In this document: positions 11,299 through 26,200 of the stretch, in pieces
Layout: each line of letters starts with the position of its first letter
Numbering within the stretch: the stretch's first letter is position 1
DNA from: Caprella mutica
Lineage: Eukaryota; Arthropoda; Malacostraca; Amphipoda; Caprellidae
DNA: 64,000 nucleotides
Assembly: GCA_947561585.1 (NCBI GenBank)
Contig: CANNZV010001615.1
Span: forward strand, 1 to 64,000
Direction: 5' to 3'
Notes under the pieces: generated by a model
The model's database searches: none
What the model was told of the DNA's origin: nothing
The model's input: the letters and a program-made list of their open reading frames with translations, nothing else
Program-made: the position numbers and the translations under genes

Positions 11299-14200
11299 CT
11301 AGGAAAACAAAAAATTAAGATTTAGAAAAACGAACAGATATATTTCATTGTTGTTAATATTCATCCATTTTCTTACCATCAGTTTCATACTTCCATCTCT
11401 GCTATCATTAGGTTGAGGGTAAACAGATATTAGTTTGTCTGCTCCTATTCTCCTCCGATAGATGGCTCTGAGGGTAAATTCAAACATCTTGTAATTCTTA
11501 CACAGAGTAACCTTTGTGAAATATCATTATGAAATTAATTCATTAATTTATTCAGATAGTGTCAAAAAGAGATAAGATTTTTGTCTTGTTTTATTTATTA
11601 TTACCTCATTGCTGCTCTTGTCTCTACTTCAATTGAACATGTACGAAATTCATAAAAATGGTTCTCGTTGCGGTAGATGAACTCGTCGCTTGGTGATAGC
11701 TTATTTATTTCAGCCATAAACTTTTGATTTTGTAATGGTCCAGCCAAACGTGGAAGTAACTGTAGGATTGAGTCAGGAATTAGTTTGGGTCAAAGTTATT
11801 TCAAATCAAATAGTTTTGTCATAGGTGCACCAAGTAAACTCACACGACACAACCTATACGAAAAAAAGGAATTATTGGAAAGTGATAAACATTAGGTGAT
11901 TTATAGAGTAAATAAAACTATTTGTAACAGGGTACTTACTTTAGAATAGACAACTGATAAAGTTAGTACGTCGTAGATATCAACCAGCATGGATCTTAGT
12001 AAGGTGAGAGACATTTCTTGTTTCACGGCCTGCACAAGTAAAACATTGGATTTATAATCTTCAATCGGTTACTTCATTGATAAATTAGTTCAGTATTAAC
12101 TATGAAGCAGCTCTAAATTCATTATGATTTTCATCTCTGAGAAAGAGTATTGAATAAAAGATTACAAAAAGTGTTATCATCAAACATATTATAGGTATTC
12201 CTCTTTTTCATAACAGCTGAAAATATGGATTTGATTTGAGAATGAGGAGTGAGTGAACAAAAAAAGGTTACTTCTATATTCAGTTTACATATGTAGGAAA
12301 ACCATTCAAATTATCATACTTTGTTTTTGATGTTAATATTAAAATTATCATACTTAGTTCATGATAAGCTAAAATATTCTGTTTTGGCTTTCCTTGCTTA
12401 CAAGCACGATATTGAGCTTGGATTGTTTGATCTGCTGTGCCAGTGTGACCAATGTACAATGTAGGGTCGGACGGGGTATCACTGCGCACAATCCCGCAAA
12501 CTCTGTATTTACTCGAGAACTAACGGTACTAGAGAAACTATTTTTTTAGTGTTGAAATGGTCATGAATGAGGATGATTCTCAACCAGTTTCGAAATAATA
12601 GCTAAATAATCAAAATACTTATTGGCAATTTTTTGTGCGTAACTTTTAGTGAGTGCATCGGGGTATCACTGCGCACATGAAAGGGTATTACTGCGCATTG
12701 CATAAATACAGCAACTCTCTACCCCTCCTAAATGCCCCTCATCATCTTAATCCAAACCCCCTTCTTTCCCCATCTAAATATCCCTATCCTCCCATCTTAA
12801 TCCCCCTCTCTTCCCATCTAAATCACTTTCTTCCCATATATTTTACTCTCTCCTCCAAATATATCCCCCTCTCCCACATCTAAATCCTCCTCCCCCTCAT
12901 TTAAGCGTCTGTGTTTCCCTCTCTACATGCCCTCTCCCCAATCTACTTGTCCCTTGCTTTTTAAACGGGAAACGGACTATTCCCTGCCGGACAATTCCCT
13001 GCCAGACTTTCCCCCGCCTGAACTTTTCCTCGCCAAACTTTTCCACTGGTGTTTTCCCCGCCGGACTTTTCCCCGCCTATTTTTTTTTTACAGTATTTTA
13101 ACTTGGAAGACAATTTAATATCAAGATTTTTTAATCAGTTTTTTTGAAAAAGAAATCGTTTTGACCAATAAATCTATTGCTTTGAAATTGTAAATCTAAG
13201 TCTGCCGTCGCAACTAGCCAAATTTTTGGATTTCACTTACTCAAAGTGAATTTTCTATTTGGAAAGCATCTCACAATAATTGCAAGCGTAAATTCGGAGG
13301 CAAATCTGGAGCTATGGAAACTGAAGCTGCGGTTAGGTTATGGAGTCGTTCTGAAACGATTGGTTACAGGTATTATACCTTTCTTAGCGACGGGGATTCT
13401 TCATCATTCAATGCAGTCTGTGCATTGAATGGCGGTGATGGTCCCTACTCTGTCCCCGTCGTAAAGAAAGAATGCATTAATCATGTATCCAAGCGTCTAG
13501 GAACTCGGCTTCGTAACCTGAAGGTTAAGCTGAAAGTTCCTGTAGTTACTCAGAATTTTAAAACAATTATGCGTAGTTCACTTGCTGGACAGAAAGGTTT
13601 GACAGATAAGGTCATAGATAAACTAATGTTGCACTATGGCCAGAATATCCGTAAATTCCCTCCTGGATGAAGTGTTGTTGACCTGCGCAACCTAATCTTG
13701 TCCTCCTATTACCATGCTTCCAGCACAGATGAAGCTCCTGTGCACACACATTATGAAGAAGGCTGAGGGCGTAACCCCTGCCCTTCATTCGACCAAGACT
13801 TTGTATCTGGCTCATATCGATGCCGGCCTTCGGAGACACATTTTGAAAGACTATGCTGATCTTACGACTCCTGAACTTCTTAGGCGATGTTTGAGAAAGG
13901 GACTCAAAACGCCAATGAGAGCCTGCATTCCAAAATGCGGAAGAGTTGTTTGAAAAAGTGAAGGACGCCAAACTCGACAGAGTTATGTTCAACGCTCATA
14001 CAGCTCTTATTCATAACTTTGGAAAAAATCGTGGATCTCTTTTGGTTCGTTTGGGTCTCTCTTCAGATACATCAACTAATAAGAGAAGGCAAAGTGACAT
14101 CAGTAGTACACCATCAAAAGTGACACCGAAGCGTCGACGCAGAGACGAGCCTGGACCCTCTGGTGACTACCAACCGGGTGGATTTTGAGTGGTTCGTGTA

Positions 14201-17200
14201 TGGTTGGTTTTGGTTGTTTGTCCTTTTTCTTGTTTTTGTGTTGAACATCACGACAGTGAGTCAGGTGGCGCCTGATGATACCGGCGCCCTTGAGGGTGTA
14301 ATACCGAGACTTGGGAGCCCAGGAGGATTTTGTGCCAAACTCAAAAAAAAAAAAAAAGTTCAACATATTTTTTTTCTTTTTATTGCTCTCCTCAACAGTT
14401 GCAAATGTTGCAACTTTCCTTTTCAATTTTTTCAACAAGTAACGACTTAGCGGTTTTTTGCATTCGATGCTTCTGTAAATGGTCTCCAAAATGTTAGAAA
14501 AGATTTTTAATCGTGAACTTCATTTAAAAAAAAAATTAAAAACTTTTTATTTGCTGAACGTGAAAAAATTTTTGTTTCGAAAAATTTCGGAAAATAATTT
14601 TTTTTTTATAAATCTATTATGCCATTTAGGAGACCACTTACAGAAGCATCGAATGCAAAAAACTGCTTTACCCTAACTTCAACACTTTGGAAGAAATAGG
14701 CTTTTTTTGAAATTGGTTCAAAATAATTGAAACTCGTGTAACTCGTTCGAAATTCGTCAAATCGAAAAAATTCTAAAAAACAACACCCCCAGTAAAATTC
14801 AATTTTACATATGTGTACAAAGTTTGAAAAAAAGTTTTTCAAAAGCTGGGTCGGTCCCCTTAAACACTGTTGCATAGAAATTGGTCACTTACCAATTTCT
14901 TGAAGCGAACACGTTTTGTAGTTACTCTTTCGATAATTAGTATTCATTTGAGACTTTTAGAAAAATGTACAACTATATATCTAAATTGTTTTCAAATCTG
15001 ACAACTTGAAAAGTCTTGATTTAAGTATTTCTACACTTTAACTTATGTATTTTCATAAAAATGGTTAATCTATTGTAAGTTCTTCAAGGAATAAATATTG
15101 AATAAGCATAATAGAAAAATAGACACTATAAAAAAAACATTATTAAGTGTAATAAAAAAAATTATAGTAGGATTATTAATTCTGTAGTCTATTATATTAA
15201 TTGTCAAATTAATAAACTACAATTAAATATATACTTCAGGAAAAGTATATGTTGTATTTAGTATTAAGATTTAATGTTATTATTTCTGTTAATGATCTAC
15301 GTATTCTATCTATGGGTACACCCAATATATTTCTGACATTTACGAACGAATCCACCTTGTACATTACTAATAAAGATGATTAGAAACAAGATCAATTATT
15401 AAACATGGCGCTGTAGAAAACTCGAAAAGGAGAATTGGAAATGCCAAAGAAGAAACATAACGTCAGCACCTCGGAAAAGCAGAAAAGCGACCACCAAGCA
15501 ACTTCGACGAACAGCATGGAAGCTCCACAATGGCTACAGATTTTCTTGCAGCAACAAGCTGAAGAAAGAAAGCAAGAAATGGATATGTTTCAAAATACAT
15601 TGACAGCATTTATGAACAGTCAGAGCGCTGGCCAAGGAGGCACAGCAAGTACATATTGTACTAGTTCAGGCACAACTGTGAAACATCTCAGTGCAGTAAG
15701 ACCTGAAAAACTAGAGAACGATTTAACTTACAGCAAGTTTATATCTTGGCGTCTGAGCTGGAATGACTATTACAAAGTTCAAAAACTGAGTCAACAACCA
15801 CTTGATGTGCAACAAGCTGACTTCAGAGGATGTCTAACAGAAGATATGAAAATTCATCTGAAATGTGCGATTGATATATCAGAGTCAGATGACAGCACTG
15901 TGGACGAAATTCTTGACAAAATACAAGATTTTTTAAGACAAAAGCGAAATGTTGCCTTGGATAGAGTGGCTTTCGAGGAAAGGAAACAACAAGAAGGTGA
16001 AGGTTTCGACAATTTCTACGTTTCACTTAAAAAGTTAGCCGAAGAAAGTGATCTTTGCGGTAACTGCACCGAACAAAGACTGGTTACAAAAATCATGTCA
16101 GGTGTACATAATATCGAAGTGAAGCAAAAGCTCCTTGCGATCACACCGTTCCCCAACCTACAAACTGTGGTAAGCATATGCCGCAGTCATGAATCTGCAA
16201 TGAAAGATTCAGAGTTACTTAATGAAAAAATTCTTGTGGAAAGGATAAAGTTTCCGGTGAAGAGAAACACAGACAAAATCCGGCACGAAAATAAGCATAA
16301 CTGCGAAGAAAAATGCCATAGATGTGGATATAAAAAGCATCCATATGATAAATGTCCTGCAAGAGACTCATCTTGTAATTTCTGTAATACTAAAGGGCAT
16401 TGGAAAACTATGTGCAGGAAATTGAAAACCGATAACAAGAACTCAAAAGATGGGAGATTTAACGTCACGAAGCATGTTAAATCAACTTATATGGTTAACA
16501 TAAAATCAGCTAGAACAGATAAAACTCCTAGAATTCAGTTGAAATGTTCTACGCTTGACAACAGAAGTTCTTGTACATTGAATGCTATTCCAGACACGGG
16601 AGCAGAGGCTTCAATATGCGGACCAGATATACTAAAGCATCTGAAAATAAAAGCACTATGCAGATCTAACAATGAAACACTGATAGCTGCTAATGGATTA
16701 CCCATTAAAACACATGGGAAAATAAAACTAAAATTAATCTTGGAGAATATCAAGATTGAAGAAACCATAATTATTTGTGAAAATCAAAAGGAATTACTCT
16801 TATCATGGAAAGCATGCAAGAGCTTAAAGAAATTCACGAAAGTTTTCCTCGACCAATAAATTCGGTTCAAGCGAAAATGAACATAAATGAAACCTGCAAA
16901 CATAAAGAAGCGATGCTAAGTGAATTCTCAGATGTATTTACTTCAACAGAAAACTTGTCAGTCATGAAAGGAAAGGACATGAAATTCATCTGAATCCAAG
17001 TTGCCGTTTTTTGTGGTCTTCGCAATAAGATATTTCATTCTTTTTACTGCAGATTCAGCTAACCCATTGCTTTGTGGATAATGAGGACTTGAAAATATAT
17101 GTTCTACTCCGAACTTTTCCATGAATTTCTTCACAGCAAATGATGCAAACTGAGTTCCATTATCAGTTCTGATTCTCTGAGGAACTCCCACATTGTAAAA

Positions 17201-20200
17201 ATGTGATCTGATAGTTCTTAATAGTTCTTTTGATCCAGTTTTCCCTTTAAATGCTGTTACAATTGGCCATCCCGACAATCTGTCTACATAAACTAGAAAA
17301 TTATTCCCAGCATATTGAAAGAAATCTGCAGCTACATCCTGGAAAACCCATTCTGGCGTTCTTTCATCCACATGGTAGGTTTCTTTCGTTTGAGATGGTT
17401 TGAAGAGGGAACATTTGTGACAAGCTGCAACAGTAGTTTCAATGTCGCTGTTGATTCCTGGCCAATACACAGTCTGCCTAGCTCTTCTTTTCGTTCTGTC
17501 TATTCCTTGATGAGATGCGTGTAATCTCATTAGAGTGTCTTTTTGAAGCGCATTAGGAATAATCATTCTATTTCCGTACAACAGGACTTCATCTTCAATA
17601 GATAACTCTTCTCTGATATTCCAAAATGGCAGTATGCAGGCTTTAACTTTCATTTTATCTGACGGAAAGCCATGTATGATTATTTTCTTCAGTTCTGTGT
17701 ACTGCTCGTCCTTTTCTGCTTCTCTTTTCATTTTCTTCATATCGAGACTGTCCTTTTCATTGTTATCTTTAAAAATGACATTTCTTACATAGTTACACAA
17801 TGTTTCAGCGGATTTCATGTCATCATCACTGGGTTTTTCAGTTGGCTTTCTTGAAAGCGCATCGGGGATGAGAAGAGTTTTGTCTTGTTTCCATATTGTT
17901 TCAAAATTGTACTTGGCAAGTTTTTCCTTCAATCTCTGAATCCTTGGATTCGTTACTTGTTCTAAAGTTTGTTTGTTTAGGATTGATAGAAGAGGTCTGT
18001 GATCTGTGATTACGGTGAAATTTTCTAGTCCAGTCAAGTATATATAACATTTATTCACAGCCCATACGATTGCTAGAAGCTCAAGCTCAGTTGTTGAATA
18101 TCTTGCCTCCACTGGTAAAAGAAATCTTGATCCACATTTAATCAATTTGTACCTTCCATTTTCTTTTTGGATAATTGCAAATCCAAGTCCGTTCAGCCTG
18201 GATGCGTCTGTCAACAGTGTTATCTCTTTCTTCGGGTCATAGTGACCAAGAACAGGTGGAGATTTCAGGGCGTTTTTCGTTTCTTCGAACGCTGCATCAT
18301 GACATGGCAACCACTGGTATTTGTTTTTCTGACTAAGCAATCCTCTCAGAGGAGTCACTTTTGTACTTATTTCTTGTGAAAATTCACTCAGTTGGTTTAC
18401 CAATCCTAAAAATGATCGTAATTCTGATATATTTGATGGTTTGGGGAACTTCTCGATAGCTGAAATTTTTTCAGGATCTGCCTCATTACCTTCAGAAGTT
18501 ACCGAATATCCAACAAATTTCACATTTTCTTGAGCAAAATTGAATTTGTCTGGATTCAATGTGATGCCTCTCTCTCTGTATCTTTGAAGTAACTCTCGTA
18601 CATGATGAATGTGCTCGTCATAGTTTGAATCGTAGACTATCATATCATCAACTACTTTTTTCACATTATGAATTCCTTGAATCGCTTTATCACTTCTGCG
18701 ACAAAATTCATCTCCGGTTGATGATAATCCCATTGGTGCACGTAAGAAGCAATATCTTCCAAACGGCGTTAGGAATGTAGTTAACAGTTGAGACTTTTCA
18801 TCGAGGGCTATTTGATAATACCCTTGAGTCATATCTAGTGTGGTGAAGTACTTTGCCTGAGGTGTGATTGCCATCACTGCTTCTCTAGGTGTCGTAGCTG
18901 GATATGTTGGTCGCTTCACGAACCTATTCAGTTGTTTGAAATCAACACAAACTCTTATTTTGTTGTTATTTTTCGGTACAACAACCATCGGATGACACCA
19001 ATCTGTTGGAGTGTCTGTCACCTGGCGAATGATCTTCTGACTGACCATTGTATCTAGTGTTCTTTTCACCTCGTCAGACCATTGACTGCTTGAAATGAGA
19101 AACACGCCTGGGAGAAGTGGATACTCACCTGCAGAAATAGTCTTAATTTAAATACATCAAACTTAATATTTGCATTTATGTTCCTAAGATTTTATTTGTG
19201 CATACTGTTTATCACTTAATTTATTCGCAAATTATCATCTGAACTCATTATAACGTAGCCTAAGCCACTATACATTTCCCTTAGCATTTTTCTCAGTAGA
19301 CTCATGACATTACCTACAAGAGGTTGTGCCGGTGTCTTTGAAAACTGAAATTAGGAGCTCCATAGTTGGTACGTTAATTGCATTAGGTATCAAATATTCA
19401 TAATATTGTAACTAGATAATACTGGACTTAATATTTCAAATTACAGCAGCCAGTATATGCTTTTGTTATTAGGTATTCTTTGTTACGTAGCACATATTTG
19501 ATTACGTTTCATATTGTTTCAACTTTTGTAACCAGTAGTTGTTAAAAGGAATTTATATATCTTTAATAAGAAAACTTCCTTCATTTATTATTTATAACAA
19601 TGCATTCATTACTATATTATATTACTTCTAAATGAATTAAACTACCTACCTATATATTTATTTAGCTGTGTTTAAATAATTTGAACTAAACTTTAGAACT
19701 TACTTGGTAACAACGTTCACGTTCAACTCAGCTTTGTTTTAGTTTTCTATTTTTGATATTATTTTTTCTTTTATTGATTGAATGAATTATTACAGATTTA
19801 CGTTTGTAGAACACGAGGAACGAAAGTACAAGATAGCATCTCACTGGTTGTATGTTTCCCCCTCCATAACGGATAGCCGTTACAGTAAATCAACTACGTT
19901 GCACACCTACATTCAACTCTACGTGGACGCGCTGCGTCTTAGCATCTTCTCTTCGCGCATGCGCGAGTGCCTGACTGTTGCTAACCACTAGCTACTGCGC
20001 ATGCGCATCTCTCTGACTGTTGTTGCTAACCAATAGCAGCTGCGCTGACAGTTGCTAACCTATAGCGACTGCGCATTTCAATCTGGATCTGGTAAATACA
20101 TTTTCTGCAATATGTCTTTAAATAGTGAACGAAGATCTGAACGTACACCACAAACTCAGGTGCGAGATTTAGAAAATATTACTCTGTCAACCCTTCAAGA

Positions 20201-23200
20201 CCTACGTAACGTACTGAGTATATCTCCTGCTGATTATAAAAATAATAGCGTTGCACTTCATAAATTAGCGAAAGATATAAAGATAACTAGAGATGTTTAT
20301 TTCAATGCTAGTCAAAAACAAACTGCTAAACTTTCAAATATTGGTTCATTAGCTGAAGCTCATGAATATCGACAGCAACGATCGAATAATCTTACAGACG
20401 TATTTGAGCAAATAACAGATATTAATAACATGCTCAGAGATCTAGAAATTGAAGAGATAAGTAATGCTGATATACGCAGTTTACATCCTGGTACTTCAGA
20501 ACATGTACTAGATTACCAAGAACCTAATTTTCGTGCTTCAACTAATTCACTGTTTTCTGATAATGATCCTACACATAGGATGGACAACGCTCCACCGGTT
20601 ATGACCAACGCTCCACCGGTTATGACCAACGCTACACCGGTTATGACCAACGCTACACCGGTTATGACCAACGCTACACCGGTTATGACCAACTCTACTC
20701 CAGTTATAACCAACGATACCCCAGTTATGACCTACGCTACCCCAGTTATGACCTACGCTACCCCAGTTATGACCTACGCTACCCCAGTTATGACCTACGC
20801 TACCCCAGTTATGACCTACGCTACCCCAGTTATGACTAATGCTCCAACAGGGAGCATAGTGGGGAGCCAAGGTAACTTTTCGGCTGTTCCTAGATGTCCG
20901 CTCCTTAACTCCAGCCAACCAACCCAAATGAACCAAGAAAGTAATGCGAGTTCCGATCATTTGGCACAATATCTTTTGAAACAAGATCTTTTGAAAAACA
21001 CAATTGATACCTTTGACGGCACAGCTTATAAATTCAACTCATGGATGAATCAAATTCAGGCCCGTATTTCTCACCTGAATCTTACACCGCAAGAAATTCT
21101 CCATGTGCTTTTGTCTCATTCTTCTGGTGAACCAAAGAAGATGATACAGGAGATCCTTGCAATGAATGTTATTGTGGATGAAGACACAGTCACTGAAGTG
21201 TGGTCGATGCTGCTAGAAAGACATGGCTCTTCCTACAAAGCAGCAGATCAACTTAGAACTAAATTGATGTCTTTTCCTACTATAAGAGGCTCTCGATCAG
21301 ATATGGGTTTGTCTCTTCAGAAACTGTACGATCTTACTCGAGTAGTTTCTTCATATATGAAAAAATGTCCACATCTGGAAGATCTCAACAACCCCTCTGG
21401 ACAGGCTATTATCAGAGGTAAACTTCCTGACGTCATTCTGGAACGGTGGCAAACTACTGGCCATGCATATGAGACTGCAAATAATAGAAATCCGCCTTTC
21501 CCCATATTAGTGGACTTTCTGAAACTTATATCAAGAGAATACTCAAATAGAAACTATGAAAGGCCAACAGCTAGCACAACAGATTCTGGCAGGAGGACTA
21601 CAAGAGTCTTGTACACAAAGGACGAAGAAACAACAGAAGAAACCCCTACGCTAAAATATTCCGATAGCAAGAAAATCGAAACGTGTTCTCTTCACCCGGC
21701 CGCAAAACATTCTCTTCAAGACTGTAAGGGCTTCTTCAAACTGCCATTCCATGAAAAATCCAATATATGTAGGAAAGAAGGTAGGTGCTTCACCTGTTTG
21801 GGGTACCATCTCATGGCCAACTGTACAACAAAAGTCAGTTGCTCTTTTTGTAGTTTGGCTCATTGTACTGCTATGCACAGAAATTCACCCTTCAAACATG
21901 ATATCAATAATGTTAGAGGGAAATTCACTAATAAGAATCAGTCGACAACACAAGTACTTCGTACTGAAATTGTTAACAACAACATTCAATTCAAGAGCTG
22001 TTCGAAAGTACTTCAAGTTAGTCTGACGATGGATGATGTACCGAGCAGATCACTATCTTGCCTTGCAATCGTAGACGAGCAAAGCACATCTAGTTTCATC
22101 GATCCTAAAGTGGTGTCTTTCTTCGGGAAACAATTTCCTTCTACGAGCTATTCATTAGTCACAATGAATGGATTCAAAACGAACATGACGGGGGAAATAG
22201 TTTCAGGACTGAATATTCAAGGTAAGAATGTGAACTACAGCTACAAACTTCCATCTGTACTCACAAGTTCTTGCATTCCCAACTCGAAAGATGAAATAGC
22301 TACTCCACACATCGTCAAGGCTCATCCTCATATTGCAAGCTTTGCCGACAGATTCATAAATCCTGATCCAAACCTTGATGTTCTACTCCTCATCGGACGT
22401 GATTGCGGAGCTCTTATGAACACCAAATGTTTTGGAAAGAAACCACCCTTTGTTCACAAAACGCCACTTGGGTGGTCCTTAGTCGGTGAAACATCGTCTT
22501 ACTCCCAGAAGACCTATAACAGAACGCTGAAAACTGCTGTCACTTTCAATGAAAACGATCACTTTGAAGCTGTTCCCTGTTTTGAAACTCAGATAAGGAA
22601 TCCAGATATTTTCCCAACATTTCAAGAACGACCTGATGACGAAACCGAAGGCCTCTCACGTGAAGATGCAAGATTTCTTCAAATAATGAAAGACAATGTC
22701 AGTTTAACGGACAAGGGAAACATAGTCCTCCCATTACCCTTCAGAAACAACCAGCCATTACCCAACAACAGATTAGTTGTCTTCAACCGAACAAACAATA
22801 CACTCAAGAATTTGAAACGTAATCCAGCTAAGCTTCAAGAATGTCTCAAAAGTATGGAAAAGAGTTTGAAAGAGGCTCATGTAGAAGAAGTTCCACCCAA
22901 TCAACTTGAAACAAAAGTTGGATGTGCTTGGTGGCTTCCTATTTTTGCTGTCGAGCACAAACAGAAGAAGAAATCGCGTCTGGTATTCGATGCGGCCGCT
23001 CAATATAAGAAAACATGTCTCAATCATAGACTGTTGAGTGGCCCAGATTTGAACAACTCACTCAGATCTGTTCTTCTCCGTTTTAGAGAGAAACCTGTTG
23101 CGTTCATCGCAGACATAGAAGGTATGTTCTCAGTATTCAAAATACCAATGAACAATCCAACTTCTTGAGATTTTACTGGTACCACCAAAATGATCCTGAT

Positions 23201-26200
23201 CAAAATCTCACCGAATACAGAGCATTGTACCACATCTTCGGTGCATGTTCTAGTCCAGCTGTCGCCAACTTTGCTCTGAAGTACACTACAACCACGCCTA
23301 TCGCAGCAAACTATCCAAACGCACTGAACTTCATACGGAAAAACTTCTACGTGGATGACGGTGTACACAGTGTGGACACAGAAGCACAGGGGATCCTGGT
23401 GCTATCAGAAGCTAAGAAATTACTCTCTCAATTCGGAATTAGATTACACAAGATAATGTCCAACTCTAGTGAGGTGACCGAATCCTTTGACCCGTCTGAG
23501 CGAGCAGATGGAACACGTTCTCTCGAATTCCAGTCTGTTCTTTCCACCCGGACATTAGGAGTTAAATGGAACACCGCTAACGACTTTCTCATCATCGAAG
23601 TGAATGTCCCAGATAGAAAATTTACCAAGAGAGGAGTATTAGCTACAGTTAATAGTCTCTACGATCCCCAAGGCATGGTGTGTCCCATATCTTTGGATGG
23701 AAAACTTATCATGAGAAAGCTCATCACCCCAACTGAATCCGATGACGCAAACTACCTGAAAGAGTTAGGCTGGGATGACCCACTTCCAGACAAGTACCTA
23801 GAAGAATGGGTTCAGTGGAAATCTTCCCTCACCTCTTTGCGTGATATCAGCCTCCAGCGATGTTTTATCCTGCCCAACATCAAAGTGTCTTTTCAGGAAT
23901 TGCATGTCTACAGTGATGCGTCAAGCACTGCAATTGGATTCGTGGCTTACCTAAGAACAACTTACGATGATGGAAATATCTCTGTTGCATTTGTGATGGG
24001 AAATTCAAAACTTGCTCCAAAGAAACTCGTTTCAATTCCACGACTTGAGCTATGCGCTGCTCTCGAAGCTTCAGAAGCCGCAAATTGGATTTGTAATGAG
24101 CTGCAGAATCCTCTCGCCAAAGTATATTTCTACACTGACAGTCTTGTAACATTGGGTTACATCAACAACGAGACAAGGAGATTTTCGAAATATGTGTCTA
24201 GACGAGTTAACATCATACGACAATATACAGAGTGTGCTCAGTGGAATTACATTCCGACAGCAAGTAATCCTGCGGATATCGCAAGTAGACCACAGACGTG
24301 CCAAAGTCTTAAAGAGTCACAGTGGTTTACAGGACCTCCAGAATTGAAGAATGGATTATTCTATCCTAACCCATCTTCTCATCTAAACCTACCCGAGGAA
24401 ATGGAAGATATGATCTCCTGCAAAACAACGATTAGGGCAGTTTCTTTCGACACCCCTGTAAATCGTGCTCTGAACCGATCTTCATCATGGATTCGCCTTC
24501 TGAGGGTAATTCAGATCATGTGCAACCTACTCCACGTTCTTGACAAACGCGTCAGAAGATGGGAAAGTTGCTAGCCCCTCGAAATCCCAAGGTGACAGAA
24601 GAAAATTGCATCCTTATATGTATCACAGCCGCTCAATCAGACTTCGCAGAAGAAATAAGAATCATACGTAAGAATCAAGAGCTTCCCGATTCAAATGAAA
24701 TCTCAGAACTGTCTCCATTTGTTGATTCGAATGGGATATTGAGAGTTGGTGGAAGAATAGGCCGCTCTAAACTTCCCTTCTCTGCCAAACATCCTATTCT
24801 GCTCCCTGAACGGAATCCCTTATATCAGCTGATAATACAACATTATCATGAAAAGGTTGAACATCAAGGACGTCTTCTCACTCATGGTGCTATCAGACAG
24901 GCTGATTTTCACATCCTCAACGGTAGGCGCCTGATACGAACCTTCCTCAAAAACTGCGTCTTGTGTCAGAAACTTCGAGGTCCTACAATGAATCAACGGA
25001 TGGCCGATCTTCCTCAAGATCGGATGGAACAAGTTCCACCCTTCACGCACACTGGGATTGACGTATTTGGCCCTTTCTACATACACGACGGTATATCTAC
25101 ACGACGTAATTCATCCACTAAAAAGGTGTGGATCGTAATCTTCTGTTGCCTAGTGAGCCGAGCTGTACATTGTGAGCTCGTCAACGGTTTGGACACATCG
25201 ACTTTCATCAATTCGTTGAGACGCTTCGTGGCCCTAAGAGGAACATGCAAAACCATACGTTCCGATAACGGTACTAATTTCGTCTGTGCTAGAAAGCAGT
25301 TCGAGAAAATAGACCTATCACTAGTGAAAAGAAACCTCCAGGTGGCAGGATGCCAATGGATTCTTAACCCACCAGGAGCTAGTCACTTCGGAGGATGTTA
25401 CGAGCGAAAAATTGGTAGCATCAGGAGAGTGCTGGAGAAATCGCTGTTTCTCTCTGGACCCAGAGGATTATCGAGAGATGAGTTTCTCACCTTCCTATGT
25501 GAAGCTTGTAGCATCGTCAACCAAATACCATTGTACGAAGTTTCTGATCATCCTGATGATCCATCCCCGATCACCCCACAGATGCTGCTCACTCTAAAAG
25601 AAGACGTCTGTGACACTGATCTCGAAGACTATTCACAAAAGGATCTGGTCTCCTACGGAAAATCAAGATGGAGACGAGTCCAGTATTTGGCAAACCAATT
25701 CTGGATTCGCTGGAAAGAAGATTATCTGTACGAATTGAAAAGGCGTCACAAGTGGCAGAAAAAGAGACCATGCGCCACCATAGGAGACATAGTACTTGTT
25801 TCTGAAAAGAACACCTCTCGCAACTTGTGGCCTACCGGAAAGATTGTGACCGTGAAAAGGAGTGAGGATGGTCTTGTTCGCTCTGCAGACATCTGGCTTC
25901 TCCGATCACCTGATGGTTCTTCTAAAACAGTTACAAGAGCCATTACCGATCTCATTATGTTAATACCTTCAGTTAATCACGATTGTTAATCTCTCATCTG
26001 CTAAACTGAGAGAAATGGGGAGTGTTGTGGAGGTTTCCACAATATTTAATTTAAATACATCAAACTTAATATTTGCATTTATGTTCCTAAGATTTTATTT
26101 GTGCATACTGTTTATCACTTAATTTATTCGCAAATTATCATCTGAACTCATTATAACGTAGCCTAAGCCACTATACATTTCCCTTAACATTTTTCTCAGT

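Noticed and set aside
11299..11487. Start at ATGTTTGAATTT as a separate small gene
   Set aside because: The ATG lies upstream of the phase-consistent acceptor; the frame runs through the exon into the intron. Both paralogues fit the exon model.
12280..12489. 69-codon minus-strand frame
   Set aside because: Lies in intron sequence shared with gene B, where the frame is not kept.
12653..12883. 76-codon Pro/Ser/Leu-rich frame
   Set aside because: Pyrimidine-rich simple sequence.
20547..20984. Antisense frames across the Bel gag repeat
   Set aside because: Stay open only because of the 21-bp repeat; the sense frame has the retroviral motifs.
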